Assembly: GCF_015182285.1 (NCBI RefSeq)
Contig: NZ_PRDM01000003.1
Location: 310,001 to 374,000 of the forward strand
Direction: 5' to 3'
Length of the DNA stretch: 64,000 nt
Source: Flavobacterium hungaricum
GTDB taxonomy: Bacteria > Bacteroidota > Bacteroidia > Flavobacteriales > Flavobacteriaceae
The translations under genes were made by a program, and so were the position numbers. The notes below the pieces were generated by a model that was given only the letters and a program-made list of their open reading frames with translations, searched no databases and was not told the origin of the DNA. Shown piece after piece: positions 55,427 to 64,000 of this stretch. Positions within the stretch are counted from its first letter, which is position 1, and every line of letters begins with the position of its first letter.

Positions 55427-56797
55427 TTAAACGACTTTTGCTATTTGTGTATTTACACGAATATTATTAGGAGCGTCCAAACCTGGTGTTTCATAAGAGG
55501 TGAACTCTAAATTAACACCCGGTCTAAAAATTAGACAATGTGTTGAACCTCCAAAATGGAACATTCCCAATTCGTCTCCTTTTTTGACAACATCGCCGGC
55601 TTGCACTTTTATTTCGCAGCTAGAAACTTCTGCCATACCTACCGGCATTACGCACATAAGTCCAATAGCAGGATTATCTGCCTCAATAAATATAAGGGCT
55701 CTGGTGGCCACTGCTGTTAAAAACGCCTGCGAATTGTTGGGTGCACTCGAATCGGCTCCTTCTGGATTGTAGAAACCCTGATACAGATTTTCTAAATAAT
55801 AAGAACCGTTTACAATAGCCGTTTTTACGATTTTACCGTTTACAGGACTGTGCCAGCGGTGGTAGCTCAAGGCACTCAAAAAAGCCTGATAAACTGTTCC
55901 GCCGTCAAATTGAGGTGCTAATTGATCAAAATTCAGCATGTTTTCTAACGAATAAGGCTGTCCTTTTAACCAAAACTGATCTGACAAAGCTACATTTTTG
56001 GCTATTTGTAATGGTGCCGATTCACAAGCATTTACAATAATCGAATCATCATTTGGCGCAGTTACAGGACGTACATTTGAGCAGAACAATCTTGTAAAAA
56101 AATCATCCCAGCTTTTGAAACCATAATATACATCTGAAGGATCAGACTGAAAAACATCAGAAAATGTGGCGTTCGGCGCAATAGGATTTGCTTCTAAACC
56201 TAAAGCTCCTTGAGCAACTTGCATCATTTCGGATTGTGCTAATTCGCTCAGCCATGCAATTACGTTCTCAGAAGGGTCATTTTCTATCAAAACATATCTG
56301 GAATCTTCTGTAACCAAAAATTTAGACCAATAGTTTAATATTTTCTTTAACTGCTGATTGACCAATGCGTTTGAAAAAACATCATACCCAAAATTGGTCG
56401 CCATAGGCCAGGCCAAAAGTGCATTAATAGGAAAACCAATCATGCCTGCAGGCGATTGACTTCCGATCGAGCCAGTTTGGTAAGCTTCGGGCGCGGTTTG
56501 CATGATTCCGTTTAGTAAAACAAGGAAATCTTCAAATGTCATTGGTTCTGGTTCCCAAGATAAGGGAGTTTGTTGTTTTAAAAAATGAGCTTCGGCAAAC
56601 ATTCCCTGTACATTCGCATACAAAACAGGGTCTGAATATACCAGATTTTGAAATTCCGAAATTTCAGGAATCAGCGGTGATGGATTTTTTTTGGCAAATT
56701 CCTTTATTTTAAGTGTCCAGTTTTCTATAATTTGCGGATCTTGGGGTAACCAGCTTCCCAATAATTGTTTTGCTTTGTTGAATGTAGTTGCTTCCAT
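55427..56797 (-). CDS. Phosphatidylserine-decarboxylase-family enzyme, PsiD-like
   Basis: The 456-residue protein has the PSD C-terminal domain: SWDDFFTRLF, SALSYHRWHSPVNGKIV, GLMCVMPVGMAEVSSCEI and the pyruvoyl-forming GGST (S418) in FHFGGSTHCLIF. The N-terminal 190 residues match the PSD-associated domain seen in fungal PsiD-type amino-acid decarboxylases (NGIMQTAPEAYQTGSIG and PINALLAWPMATNFG). There are no membrane segments or signal. It differs from the short bacterial Psd used in phospholipid synthesis. It may decarboxylate an aromatic amino acid or a related substrate. Self-cleavage at S418 is expected. Confidence 0.82.
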   Translation of the reverse strand: MEATTFNKAKQLLGSWLPQDPQIIENWTLKIKEFAKKNPSPLIPEISEFQNLVYSDPVLYANVQGMFAEAHFLKQQTPLSWEPEPMTFEDFLVLLNGIMQTAPEAYQTGSIGSQSPAGMIGFPINALLAWPMATNFGYDVFSNALVNQQLKKILNYWSKFLVTEDSRYVLIENDPSENVIAWLSELAQSEMMQVAQGALGLEANPIAPNATFSDVFQSDPSDVYYGFKSWDDFFTRLFCSNVRPVTAPNDDSIIVNACESAPLQIAKNVALSDQFWLKGQPYSLENMLNFDQLAPQFDGGTVYQAFLSALSYHRWHSPVNGKIVKTAIVNGSYYLENLYQGFYNPEGADSSAPNNSQAFLTAVATRALIFIEADNPAIGLMCVMPVGMAEVSSCEIKVQAGDVVKKGDELGMFHFGGSTHCLIFRPGVNLEFTSYETPGLDAPNNIRVNTQIAKVV

Positions 56798-57178
56798 AAT
56801 TTTTTTCGGTTAAATTAATACCGAAGTTATTTTAGAAAGTGATTCAAAAATTTAAAATAGTTACAAGAGCTTATTTTTGTGTTACGAAGAACTTTTTTTC
56901 TGCCGCGAAGGCGCTAAGGCTCAAAGTTTTTTATTAATACTTCTAGTTATAACGTATTCTGATAGTTATCCGACTATGGCACAAAGTTTTTTTATGAATT
57001 GCCTCCAGTTTTAACTGGAGGTAAAGCAAGAATAGAAAAAGGCTTTAGCCAAATTGTAGATGTTTTGGCTAAAGCCTTTTGAGCTTTCTATTATTTCTCA
57101 TCCCGCTTCAGCGGGACGCAATTAAAATCCTAAATTAAAAATAAACCTTTGCGTCTTTGTGACTTTGCGAGATTAAAA
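56798..57178. repeat. Intergenic region with dispersed GCCTCCAG-type repeat, copy 3
   Basis: The element at about 56994-57085 has GAATTGCCTCCAGTTTTAAC followed by TGGAGG, and then GGCTTTAGCCAAA paired with TTTGGCTAAAGCC (about 57043-57080). The rest has CGCGAAGGCGCTAAGGC-type fragments also seen near 34643-34660. There is no gene. The hairpin may end transcripts from the genes on either side. Confidence 0.65.
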
Positions 57179-58393
57179 TTATTTCTCAACAGATTTTTTC
57201 TTCTCCAAATTAGGCAAGAATCCTGTAATGATCCCAATCAAAGGCAGGAACGCACAAATCTTAAATACATATTCAATACTTGTAGCATCGGCGATTTTTC
57301 CTAAAATAGCAGAACCTAAACCGCCCATTCCGAAAGCAAATCCGAAGAAAAGACCAGCGACAAGTCCAACTTTTCCGGGCATTAATTCAGTTGCATAAAC
57401 TAAAATTGCAGAGAATGCAGAAGAAAGAATCAATCCGATGATTACAGATAAAGTTCCAACCCAAAATAAAGAAACATAAGGCAGTAACATTGTAAAAGGA
57501 GCAACTCCAAGAATCGAAACCCAGATTACATATTTTCTTCCGTATCGGTCTCCAATTGGTCCGCCGATCAAAGTTCCTGCGGCAACAGCACCTGAGAACA
57601 GAAATAAATATACTTGTGACTGCTGAATTGTAATGTGAAACTTATCAATCAAAAAGAAAGTATAATAACTCGTGATACTGCTCATATAGAAGTATTTAGA
57701 GAAAATCAGTACCAATAAAATAATCAGCGAAGCAATTACACGGTTTTTAGATAAATGATGCGTTTCGATTTGGTGCGCCGATTTATTAGCCATTCTTTCA
57801 GATAAATGTGCCGTATACCAAATCGCAATTTTATACAAAGCAAAAATTCCAACTAGAGCAATAATACAAAACCAAGCGATGTAAGATTGTCCGTGCGGAA
57901 TTACGATAAACGCTGCTAATAAAGGTCCGACAGCACTTCCGGCATTTCCCCCCAATTGAAAAATAGACTGCGCCAAACCTCTCTTGCCACCAGAAGCCAA
58001 ATGCGCCACACGTGAAGATTCCGGATGAAAAATCGAAGATCCAATTCCGATTAAACTTACTGATAGCAATAAGTAAACAAAGCTGGAAGCGATTGAAACC
58101 AGAAAAAGGCCAACCATGGTAAAACACATTCCGACTATTAAAGAATAAGGTTTTGAGTTTTTATCGGTATACATTCCCACAAACGGCTGTAAAATAGAAG
58201 CCACCATTTGATAGGTCAAAGTAATAATTCCGATTTGTGTGAAATTTAAACTAAAATTTTCTTTTATAAGCGGATAAATCGAAGGCACTACAGCCTGTAA
58301 AAGATCATTGATCAGATGCGAAAAACTTATAATGAATAAGATCGAGTAGGTGGTTTTTTTAACTATTTCGGGGTTTGCTTTAATAGTGTCCAT
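57179..58393 (-). CDS. Fsr-like MFS efflux transporter
   Basis: The ATG at 58393 (MDTIKANPEIV) is preferred; a longer frame to 58516 would overlap the start of the divergent AraC gene. The 404-residue protein has 12 helices and the fosmidomycin-resistance (Fsr) pattern: SFSHLINDLLQAVVPSIYPLIK near the start, GIGSSIFHPESSRVAHLASGG and GLAQSIFQLGGNAGSAVGPLL. Fsr-type proteins export fosmidomycin and perhaps other compounds. The AraC gene, divergent with a 101-nt gap, likely regulates it. Confidence 0.88.
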   Translation of the reverse strand: MDTIKANPEIVKKTTYSILFIISFSHLINDLLQAVVPSIYPLIKENFSLNFTQIGIITLTYQMVASILQPFVGMYTDKNSKPYSLIVGMCFTMVGLFLVSIASSFVYLLLSVSLIGIGSSIFHPESSRVAHLASGGKRGLAQSIFQLGGNAGSAVGPLLAAFIVIPHGQSYIAWFCIIALVGIFALYKIAIWYTAHLSERMANKSAHQIETHHLSKNRVIASLIILLVLIFSKYFYMSSITSYYTFFLIDKFHITIQQSQVYLFLFSGAVAAGTLIGGPIGDRYGRKYVIWVSILGVAPFTMLLPYVSLFWVGTLSVIIGLILSSAFSAILVYATELMPGKVGLVAGLFFGFAFGMGGLGSAILGKIADATSIEYVFKICAFLPLIGIITGFLPNLEKKKSVEK

Positions 58394-58494
58394 TTGGTAA
58401 TTTTTGATTCTTAAATTAGGTTTAAAAACAACAGCTGTATTATTTTTTACAAAGATCAAAAGAATAGTAATGTCAGAATTGCTATATTTGGACA

Positions 58495-59313
58495 ATGAAT
58501 AACCAGATTCGGACATATCGAATGGCGCAGGAGCATGGATACAGAATTGATCCTTCGATTCCTGTTATTGGCTACACCGAAATGGTAACCAACGAAATGT
58601 GTATTTCGCACTCACATCCAAGAGGCCAGTTAATCTATGCAACTCGTGGCGTAATGAACGTTGTAGTGGGCAACCACATTTGGGTTGTGAATCCGTTGCA
58701 GGGCTTATGGCTTCCGGGCGGAGTAGAACATCAGGTTACGTTTCAGAAAGACGTTAATTATTACAGCGTTTTTATAGATCCGTCTGCCATGGAAGGATTA
58801 TCAACAAATAGTTTTTCTTTTGATATTCCGATGTTTTTAAAACAGTTGGTGTTTAAAATCATTTCTTTTGGAACAGAAGGAAATCTTACGCCTTCTCAAA
58901 GCAGAATTGTGGGTGTTTTTTTAGATGAATTAGCTTTAATTGAACCAAGTGCAACCTTTTTGCCAACAACCAATCACGAAAGATTACAAAAAGTAGTCGA
59001 ACTTTTAATGGACGATGTTGCGAGCAAAAATACAATCGACTATTACGCCGAAATATCTTTTATGAGCACCAGAACTTTATCGCGTTTGTTTATTAAAGAA
59101 TTGGGAATGAATTTCAGCGATTGGCGCACGCGCTTAAAATTGTTGGAAGCCATAAAACGTTTGGGCGAAAAACAATCTATTAAAGAAATTGCTTTCAATT
59201 TAGGTTACGAAACTACCAGTGCTTTTATCTATATGTTTAAGAAGCATTTAGGCAAAACACCTTCTAATTATATTTTAGAAGATGAAAATGATTCCGAGAA
59301 AATGATTGCTTAG
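58495..59313 (+). CDS. AraC-family transcriptional regulator
   Basis: The 272-residue protein has an N-terminal cupin domain (SHSHPRGQLIYATRGVMNV, WLPGGVEHQV) and a C-terminal AraC-type double HTH (about 170-265; STRTLSRLFIKELGMNFSDWR, KEIAFNLGYETTSAFIYMFKKHLGKTPSNY). It is divergent from the Fsr-like exporter, the typical arrangement of an AraC regulator and its transporter target. The ligand is unknown. Confidence 0.92.
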   Translation: MNNQIRTYRMAQEHGYRIDPSIPVIGYTEMVTNEMCISHSHPRGQLIYATRGVMNVVVGNHIWVVNPLQGLWLPGGVEHQVTFQKDVNYYSVFIDPSAMEGLSTNSFSFDIPMFLKQLVFKIISFGTEGNLTPSQSRIVGVFLDELALIEPSATFLPTTNHERLQKVVELLMDDVASKNTIDYYAEISFMSTRTLSRLFIKELGMNFSDWRTRLKLLEAIKRLGEKQSIKEIAFNLGYETTSAFIYMFKKHLGKTPSNYILEDENDSEKMIA

Positions 59314-59344
59314 ATTAGTTTTTATACAAAATAGCCACAATCAT

Positions 59345-59454
59345 TGTCATTTCGACGAAGGAGAAATCTTCGCAAGTAACTCCGCAACGAAAGTCCAATC
59401 TTTGTCGAGCTTCTTGTGGAGATTTCTCTCCCGAAGCCTCGGAATCGAAATGAC
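59345..59454. repeat. Dispersed inverted repeat (TGTCATTTCGACGAAGG-type), copy 2
   Basis: The left arm TGTCATTTCGACGAAGGAGA pairs imperfectly with the right arm ending CGGAATCGAAATGACA. The inner AAATCTTCGC and GTGGAGATTT pair partly. It occupies most of the 342-nt gap after the AraC gene; the remainder is AT-rich with no gene. Confidence 0.78.
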
Positions 59455-59655
59455 AAAAATCCTAAATTATTAAAATCCGTTTCATCAGTGTTCAATAAAA
59501 AATTGGCAGATCGTTTTTTTTAGTACTAAAAAAGTTATAACTCGTAATTTTTTCCTTAAAAATTATCAAACATCGCAATCTTTTATAAAATAACAGGACA
59601 CAGCAGGTTGTGAAATGTAAAAATAACACTTATCTTTAGCTCCAAAAAAAAAGAT

Positions 59656-61842
59656 ATGCAAAGCCGATTTTCCATTTTTAGATTTTTGTTTTTCTGTGTT
59701 ATTTTATTTCCTTCGACTTTCCTATTAGCGCAAGAAAAATCAAAAGAAGCGACATGGATCTGGTATCCAGGCGATTTCGAAATTTGGTTGAGCAATAAAA
59801 TGCAGGTAAGACGTACAGAACGCGAAGCGGTATTTCCGCCGCTTTGGCAATATTACAGTCCGTATGCATTGGTAACTTTTCAGACAGAAGTTGATATTCC
59901 GGAACCGGACGAGGCAAAAATCTTTTCAGAAGGATCTTTTCAATTGCTTTTAGATGGTGTCCAGATTTACGGACAGCCAAAATCAATAAAAATTCCTGCA
60001 GGAAAACACAAAATTTCTTTTAAAGTTTACAATCAGGAAGTATTGCCGGCTATTTTTATTAATGGTAAATATGTTAAATCTAATGCTTCTTGGAAAGTAA
60101 CCAACGAAGATAAACTTTGGATTGACGAAGCCGGAAAAGCACAGCAGTCTGGAACTCCATGGGTACCAGTTGGTTCCTGGAATTTTTATTCGCCAGAAAA
60201 CAAACCTTCTGAATTTAGACTGACGACCAAACCTTTGAGTGCAGTTAAAACAGAAAAAGCAGGAGCCGGTCAATTAATAGATTTTGGAAAAGAAACCTTT
60301 GGTTATATTAAAATTCACGGCTTAAAAGGCAAAGGCAAAGTAGCATTGTATTATGGTGAATCTCGTGAAGAAGCACTGGATTCTGTCAAATGCGAAACAC
60401 TGGATCATTTATCTTTTGATGGAAAACAATCGGAAACCTACACGCATGATGGTTCAAAGGCATTTCGTTATGTTCAGGTTCAGGCAGATGCAGGAGTAAA
60501 GTATGATTCAATTTCAATGCTTTATGAATATCTGCCATTAGACTATCGTGGTGCATTCAAATCATCAGATCAACAATTGAATAAAATTTGGGATGTTTCG
60601 GCGTACACGATGCATTTAACCTCTCGTGAATTTTTTATAGACGGAATTAAACGCGACCGCTGGGTTTGGTCTGGCGACGCTTATCAAAGTTATTTAATGA
60701 ATTATTATTTATTCTTTGATTCGGCTTCTGTAGAACGTACGCTGCTGGCACTTCGTGGTAAAGAACCTGTGACCGCTCATATTAATATCATAATGGATTA
60801 TTCACTGTATTGGTTTGTTGGCGTTTACGATTATTATTTGCACACGGGCGACACAAAATTTATTCAAACTTTTTATCCGAGAATGAAATCGCTGATGGAG
60901 TTTTGTTTAGAAAGAAGAAACAAAAACGGATTTCTGGAACCATTAGAAGGCGACTGGGTTTTTATTGATTGGGCCAACGGATTACCCAAAACCGGCGAGG
61001 TTAGTTTTGAGCAAATGCTTTTAGCCAGAAGTTTAGAAGCGATGGCGGTGAGTGCTAAAATTGCAGGAGAAAAGGAAGACCAAAAACAGTATGAAAAATT
61101 AGCCGAAGATTTAAAAACAAAGTTATTTGAGGTATTTTGGGATAAAAAAGAAAACGTGATGAAACACCAGCGTATCGACGGTAAAATGCAGGATATTGTA
61201 ACCAGATACGCTAATATGTTCGGTATTTTCTTCAATTATTTTAATGAAGAACAAAAACAAAGCGTAAAAAATAAGGTTTTGCTCAATAAAGATGTTCTTC
61301 AAATCACAACTCCATATATGCGTTTTTACGAGTTGGAAGCGTTGTGTGCGATGGGCGAACAGGATTACGTTTTAAAAGAAATGAAGGACTACTGGGGCGG
61401 CATGCTGAATGAGGGTGCGACATCTTTTTGGGAAGAGTACAATCCAAATAAAAAAGGAACGGAACATTTAACGATGTATGGTCGTCCTTACGGGAAAAGC
61501 CTTTGCCACGCTTGGGGAGCAAGTCCGATTTATTTATTAGGAAAATATTATTTAGGTGTAAAACCAACCGCTCCGGGATATTCAGAATATGAAATCAAAC
61601 CAAATCTGGGAGGTTTACAATGGATGGAAGGAAAAGTGCCAACACCAAATGGGGAAGTTTCATTGTATTGCAGTACCAAAGAAATTAAAGTAAAAGCAGG
61701 TGAAGGAGAAGGAAAATTAATTTTTGAAAGTGCCAGCAAACCAAAAACAAACTCAGGAACGATTACAGCATTAGCAAAAAATAAATACCAGTTGATTGTA
61801 AAACCGAATGTAGAATATAAAGTGAGTTATAAAGCGATTTGA
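59656..61842 (+). CDS. Secreted GH78 alpha-L-rhamnosidase
   Basis: A signal peptide ends TFLLAQ (about residue 25). The 728-residue protein has beta-sandwich domains, then the (alpha/alpha)6 barrel with REFFIDGIKRDRWVWSGD, LEGDWVFIDWANG and EGATSFWEEYNP, followed by SLCHAWGASPIYLLGKYYLGV and a C-terminal beta domain. This is the GH78 pattern (DGIKRDR..WSGD). Such enzymes release L-rhamnose from pectin (rhamnogalacturonan) or glycosides. No T9SS tail, so a periplasmic location is likely. Confidence 0.9.
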   Translation: MQSRFSIFRFLFFCVILFPSTFLLAQEKSKEATWIWYPGDFEIWLSNKMQVRRTEREAVFPPLWQYYSPYALVTFQTEVDIPEPDEAKIFSEGSFQLLLDGVQIYGQPKSIKIPAGKHKISFKVYNQEVLPAIFINGKYVKSNASWKVTNEDKLWIDEAGKAQQSGTPWVPVGSWNFYSPENKPSEFRLTTKPLSAVKTEKAGAGQLIDFGKETFGYIKIHGLKGKGKVALYYGESREEALDSVKCETLDHLSFDGKQSETYTHDGSKAFRYVQVQADAGVKYDSISMLYEYLPLDYRGAFKSSDQQLNKIWDVSAYTMHLTSREFFIDGIKRDRWVWSGDAYQSYLMNYYLFFDSASVERTLLALRGKEPVTAHINIIMDYSLYWFVGVYDYYLHTGDTKFIQTFYPRMKSLMEFCLERRNKNGFLEPLEGDWVFIDWANGLPKTGEVSFEQMLLARSLEAMAVSAKIAGEKEDQKQYEKLAEDLKTKLFEVFWDKKENVMKHQRIDGKMQDIVTRYANMFGIFFNYFNEEQKQSVKNKVLLNKDVLQITTPYMRFYELEALCAMGEQDYVLKEMKDYWGGMLNEGATSFWEEYNPNKKGTEHLTMYGRPYGKSLCHAWGASPIYLLGKYYLGVKPTAPGYSEYEIKPNLGGLQWMEGKVPTPNGEVSLYCSTKEIKVKAGEGEGKLIFESASKPKTNSGTITALAKNKYQLIVKPNVEYKVSYKAI

Positions 61843-62161
61843 GTTCTTAGTGAATTAGTAATTAGTAATTAGTGACTAGTAAATGGTAAATAGTAAATAG
61901 TTCTTAGTTTGTAACGTCCAGTTTGTCATTTCGATCCCGAGGCTTCGGGAGAGAAATCACACTCGTAACCACAAAGATTGTAACGTCAGTTTTGTCATTT
62001 CGACGGAGGAGAAATCTCCGCGACAATATTCGATAAAGAGAGGAAATACTTTGCAGAGCTACTTACGGAGATTTGCTTCGCCTGTTCGCTATCGCTCGGG
62101 TCTCCTTCGTCGAAATGATAAGATTGAAGAAAATTTAGAATCAATAAAAAATAAAAAACCA
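61843..62161. repeat. Dispersed repeat region, copy 3 (composite) plus AGTAATTAGT-type repeats
   Basis: The first 60 nt contain short repeats such as AGTAATTAGTAATTAG and GTAAATAGTAAATAG. A composite TGTCATTTCGA element (61922-62121) follows. It contains both the CCCGAGGCTTCGGGAG hairpin and the inverted pair TCATTTCGACGGAGGAGAAA...TCTCCTTCGTCGAAATGA. A reading frame through it forms a false N-terminal extension of the next gene. Confidence 0.72.
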
Positions 62162-63820
62162 ATGTTTTCAAAAAATAACAAATACAATTTCAAATTAAAA
62201 ACTGCTTTTCTAGCGCTGTTTCTTTTATGCTTACAAACAAATGCCCAAACAGCATGGAAACCAGCTTCATTCGAAATTGTAAAATCCAATTACAAAACGT
62301 TTAAAACAGCTCAATATGCGCATGTATTCTCAGAAAGTAAACACAATATTGTTCGTTTAGCTCCGGAATTACAGGGTTTAACAGGAATTGAACTTCCCTT
62401 AAGTACTACGGGAAAGAATGCTCCATTACAATTAAAATTCAAAGAACCAGTTCAGGTCTTGGTTGGTATTTACGAGCGTATAGATACAGCTGAATTTACG
62501 CCTAGAAACGCTGTCAAATTAGTACTTGAAAATGGTCTAACTATAACAGGTTTATCGCCTATAAATGTTTATGCGGTTTCTTATCCTAAAGGAACGCATA
62601 CAATCACTCCAATATACCAGCCATTCGTCATTTTAGGAGTAATAAAACAGAATCAAAATTTAGTTTCTCGAAATGCAGAAATGCCAGACGGAAAACTTTG
62701 GAACCCAACTTTTATTGTCGAAGGATTTTCAGATGAAAAACCGCTATTCGAAATTATCGGCGGAGAAAACAAACCCGTCATTGATGAAGGAATGTCTGGG
62801 ACAGAAGGAATTCAGGGAGGTTTTGAGGGCGGACGTGTGGTGAAAGTAGGCGATACCTATCATATGTTTCCAACCGAAAGAGCGGGAGAAATTGGTGTAG
62901 ATTATTACTACGATCGTGTAAAAACCAGAATCGGACATTGGACAAGTAAAGATGCAATCACATGGAAAAGAGAATCTACAATCTATCAAGCGAGCGGAAC
63001 TTACGCCGTAACCGAAGATGATAACCCGATGAACGATCGCCGTGCAGCCATTTGGTCGTATATGCCTGTTTTTAACGAAAAAGCTAATAAATGGTACGGC
63101 TATTATTTGGCTTATACGGTAAGTAAAGAAATAGAACCAAATCATTCATTTGGAAGAATTTGGAGATGCGAATCAACTGTTGAAGGTATCAACGGAATTG
63201 GCGGCCCTTATAAAGATATGGGAATTATCATGGAACCGGGATTGGATTCTCAGCCGTGGGAAGGCCGTCAGGGAGTTGCTTCGTTTTTTCCGTATAAAGT
63301 CGGCGATAAATATTTCGGGTTTTACAGCGGTGCGTATCCGTTTAACTCGTGGGCCGATTATCCAAAGAAATCCGGCAAAGGCTGGTTTGTGGCTTTAGCC
63401 GAATCTAAAAGTTTAGAAGGACCCTGGAAAAGAATGAACAAAGGTTTGGAACCTATTAAAACGATGCATCCGCAATTTGTTGAAAATCCAATCGTAAGTC
63501 AATTACCAAACGGTTTGTACATCGCTATTTTTGACGGAGGCCCAGACGGTTGGGGACATCATTTACCAAATATGATTGCCTATTCATTATCAGCAGACGG
63601 CGTTAAATGGTCAGAAGCGCATTATCTTCCAATAGAAACCAAAGTTGATAAATGGTGGGATATTATGAGAACGCCTTTATGCTTAATCCCAGAAGGAAAT
63701 GATGTTTATACAATAGTGTACAATGCAATCGATTTAAAGAGAAGATTTCATCCAACAGGAATGGTAAAAGTAAAACTGAACAAAGACGTGATGGAGTCGC
63801 GTTTGAAAGAGTTGAAATAA
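62162..63820 (+). CDS. Exported five-bladed-propeller glycoside hydrolase-like protein
   Basis: The ATG at 62162 (MFSKNNKYNFKLKT) gives a standard signal peptide ending LQTNAQ; the upstream frame from 62051 is repeat DNA. The 552-residue protein has a beta-sandwich N-terminal part and a C-terminal beta-propeller: FEGGRVVKVGDTYHMFPTE, IGHWTSKDAITWKRES, AAIWSYMPVFNEKANKWYGYYLAY, KGWFVALAESKSLEGPWKR, FVENPIVSQLPNGLYIAIFDG. This is typical of GH43/GH32/GH117-like propellers. The exact family is not certain. It follows GH78, suggesting shared pectin or side-chain degradation. Confidence 0.72.
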   Translation: MFSKNNKYNFKLKTAFLALFLLCLQTNAQTAWKPASFEIVKSNYKTFKTAQYAHVFSESKHNIVRLAPELQGLTGIELPLSTTGKNAPLQLKFKEPVQVLVGIYERIDTAEFTPRNAVKLVLENGLTITGLSPINVYAVSYPKGTHTITPIYQPFVILGVIKQNQNLVSRNAEMPDGKLWNPTFIVEGFSDEKPLFEIIGGENKPVIDEGMSGTEGIQGGFEGGRVVKVGDTYHMFPTERAGEIGVDYYYDRVKTRIGHWTSKDAITWKRESTIYQASGTYAVTEDDNPMNDRRAAIWSYMPVFNEKANKWYGYYLAYTVSKEIEPNHSFGRIWRCESTVEGINGIGGPYKDMGIIMEPGLDSQPWEGRQGVASFFPYKVGDKYFGFYSGAYPFNSWADYPKKSGKGWFVALAESKSLEGPWKRMNKGLEPIKTMHPQFVENPIVSQLPNGLYIAIFDGGPDGWGHHLPNMIAYSLSADGVKWSEAHYLPIETKVDKWWDIMRTPLCLIPEGNDVYTIVYNAIDLKRRFHPTGMVKVKLNKDVMESRLKELK

Positions 63821-63973
63821 TAGCCCACAGATTGTACAGATTAAACGGATTGACGCAGATTATTTAATTTAAAATCTGCCAAAATTCTTTTTAAATCTGC
63901 GTGAAACAAAAAATAAAACCAGTGTAAATCAGTTTAATCCGCGTCATCCGCGTGCCATAAACACACATAAAAA
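63821..63973. repeat. Inverted repeat between propeller hydrolase and next gene
   Basis: AGATTAAACGGATTGACGCAGATT and the later AATCTGCGT and AGTTTAATCCGCGTCATCCG form an inverted outline. A similar style of repeat is seen in other gaps. Possible transcript end or dispersed element. Confidence 0.5.
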
Positions 63974-64000
63974 ATGAAACTTAAATACCTAATTCTAACT
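63974..64000 (+). CDS. Start of a further exported protein (cut by window end)
   Basis: ATG followed by a Lys and hydrophobic codons (MKLKYLILT) is consistent with the beginning of a signal peptide. Only nine codons are visible, so nothing more can be said. Confidence 0.45.

Noticed and set aside
58394..58516. Longer start for the Fsr-like transporter
   Set aside because: It would overlap the divergent AraC gene start, and the conserved part begins after the ATG at 58393.
62051..62161. Longer start for the propeller hydrolase
   Set aside because: The extension is translated from the dispersed repeat; the ATG at 62162 gives a clean signal peptide.

Overview
The window looks like a chromosomal segment of a Flavobacterium-type bacterium (Bacteroidetes). 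It is AT-rich, Shine-Dalgarno sites are mostly absent, and TAnnTTTG-type promoter boxes occur. Four secreted proteins end in type IX secretion (T9SS) sorting tails. Paralogous secreted glycanases, LytS/LytR signalling genes, an RND pump operon and many intergenic hairpin repeats fit the same group. I saw no rRNA, tRNA or CRISPR array, and no SusC/SusD pair.

Layout. (1) 1-9817: four secreted multidomain T9SS proteins (a carbohydrate-binding protein cut by the window edge, a GH64-like beta-1,3-glucanase, a GH18 chitinase and a metzincin-type metallopeptidase). Three of them share recently exchanged lectin/CBM modules. Together they look like a kit against fungal or other glucan-, chitin- and protein-containing walls. 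(2) 10137-14777: a metallophosphoesterase, small hypothetical genes and a CinA-like protein. (3) 14850-18930: a REP-associated tyrosine transposase flanked by hairpin repeats, followed 2 kb later by a 177-bp tandem array built from the same kind of palindromes. (4) 17144-22197: SMI1/KNR4, DKNYY and unknown small proteins, then two thioredoxin-fold exported proteins. (5) 22399-32891: a PQQ-type sugar dehydrogenase, a LytS/LytR two-component pair and a complete tripartite RND efflux operon.

(6) 33304-52112 is a deoxy-sugar/pectin catabolic region. The divergent promoter at 41121-41483 contains a perfect 31-bp inverted repeat. To the left runs a tightly coupled operon: SBP-fold protein, two type III CoA-transferases, second SBP-fold protein, Gfo/Idh/MocA oxidoreductase, MaoC-like hydratase, FucP-like permease. 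To the right run a zinc alcohol dehydrogenase, an SDR dehydrogenase and a fuconolactonase-like amidohydrolase. GH28 and GH141-like enzymes, a second Gfo/Idh/MocA gene and a sodium/solute symporter follow. The right arm resembles the non-phosphorylating L-fucose route, but fuconate dehydratase and the terminal hydrolase are absent. The left arm, with two solute-binding-fold proteins lacking signal peptides interleaved with CoA-transferases, is the best candidate for an undescribed pathway.

(7) 52113-55407 is a small accessory island. It is bounded on its left side by a diverged second copy of the symporter 3' end. It holds an unknown 102-aa protein, a DUF4365-like nuclease/TPR protein that may be a defence gene, and a divergent XRE/SymE-like pair. 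(8) 55427-64000: a PsiD-like phosphatidylserine-decarboxylase-family enzyme, an Fsr-like MFS exporter divergent from an AraC regulator, a GH78 rhamnosidase, a five-bladed-propeller glycosidase and the start of one more secreted-protein gene. At least two families of dispersed intergenic inverted repeats are scattered through regions 6-8.
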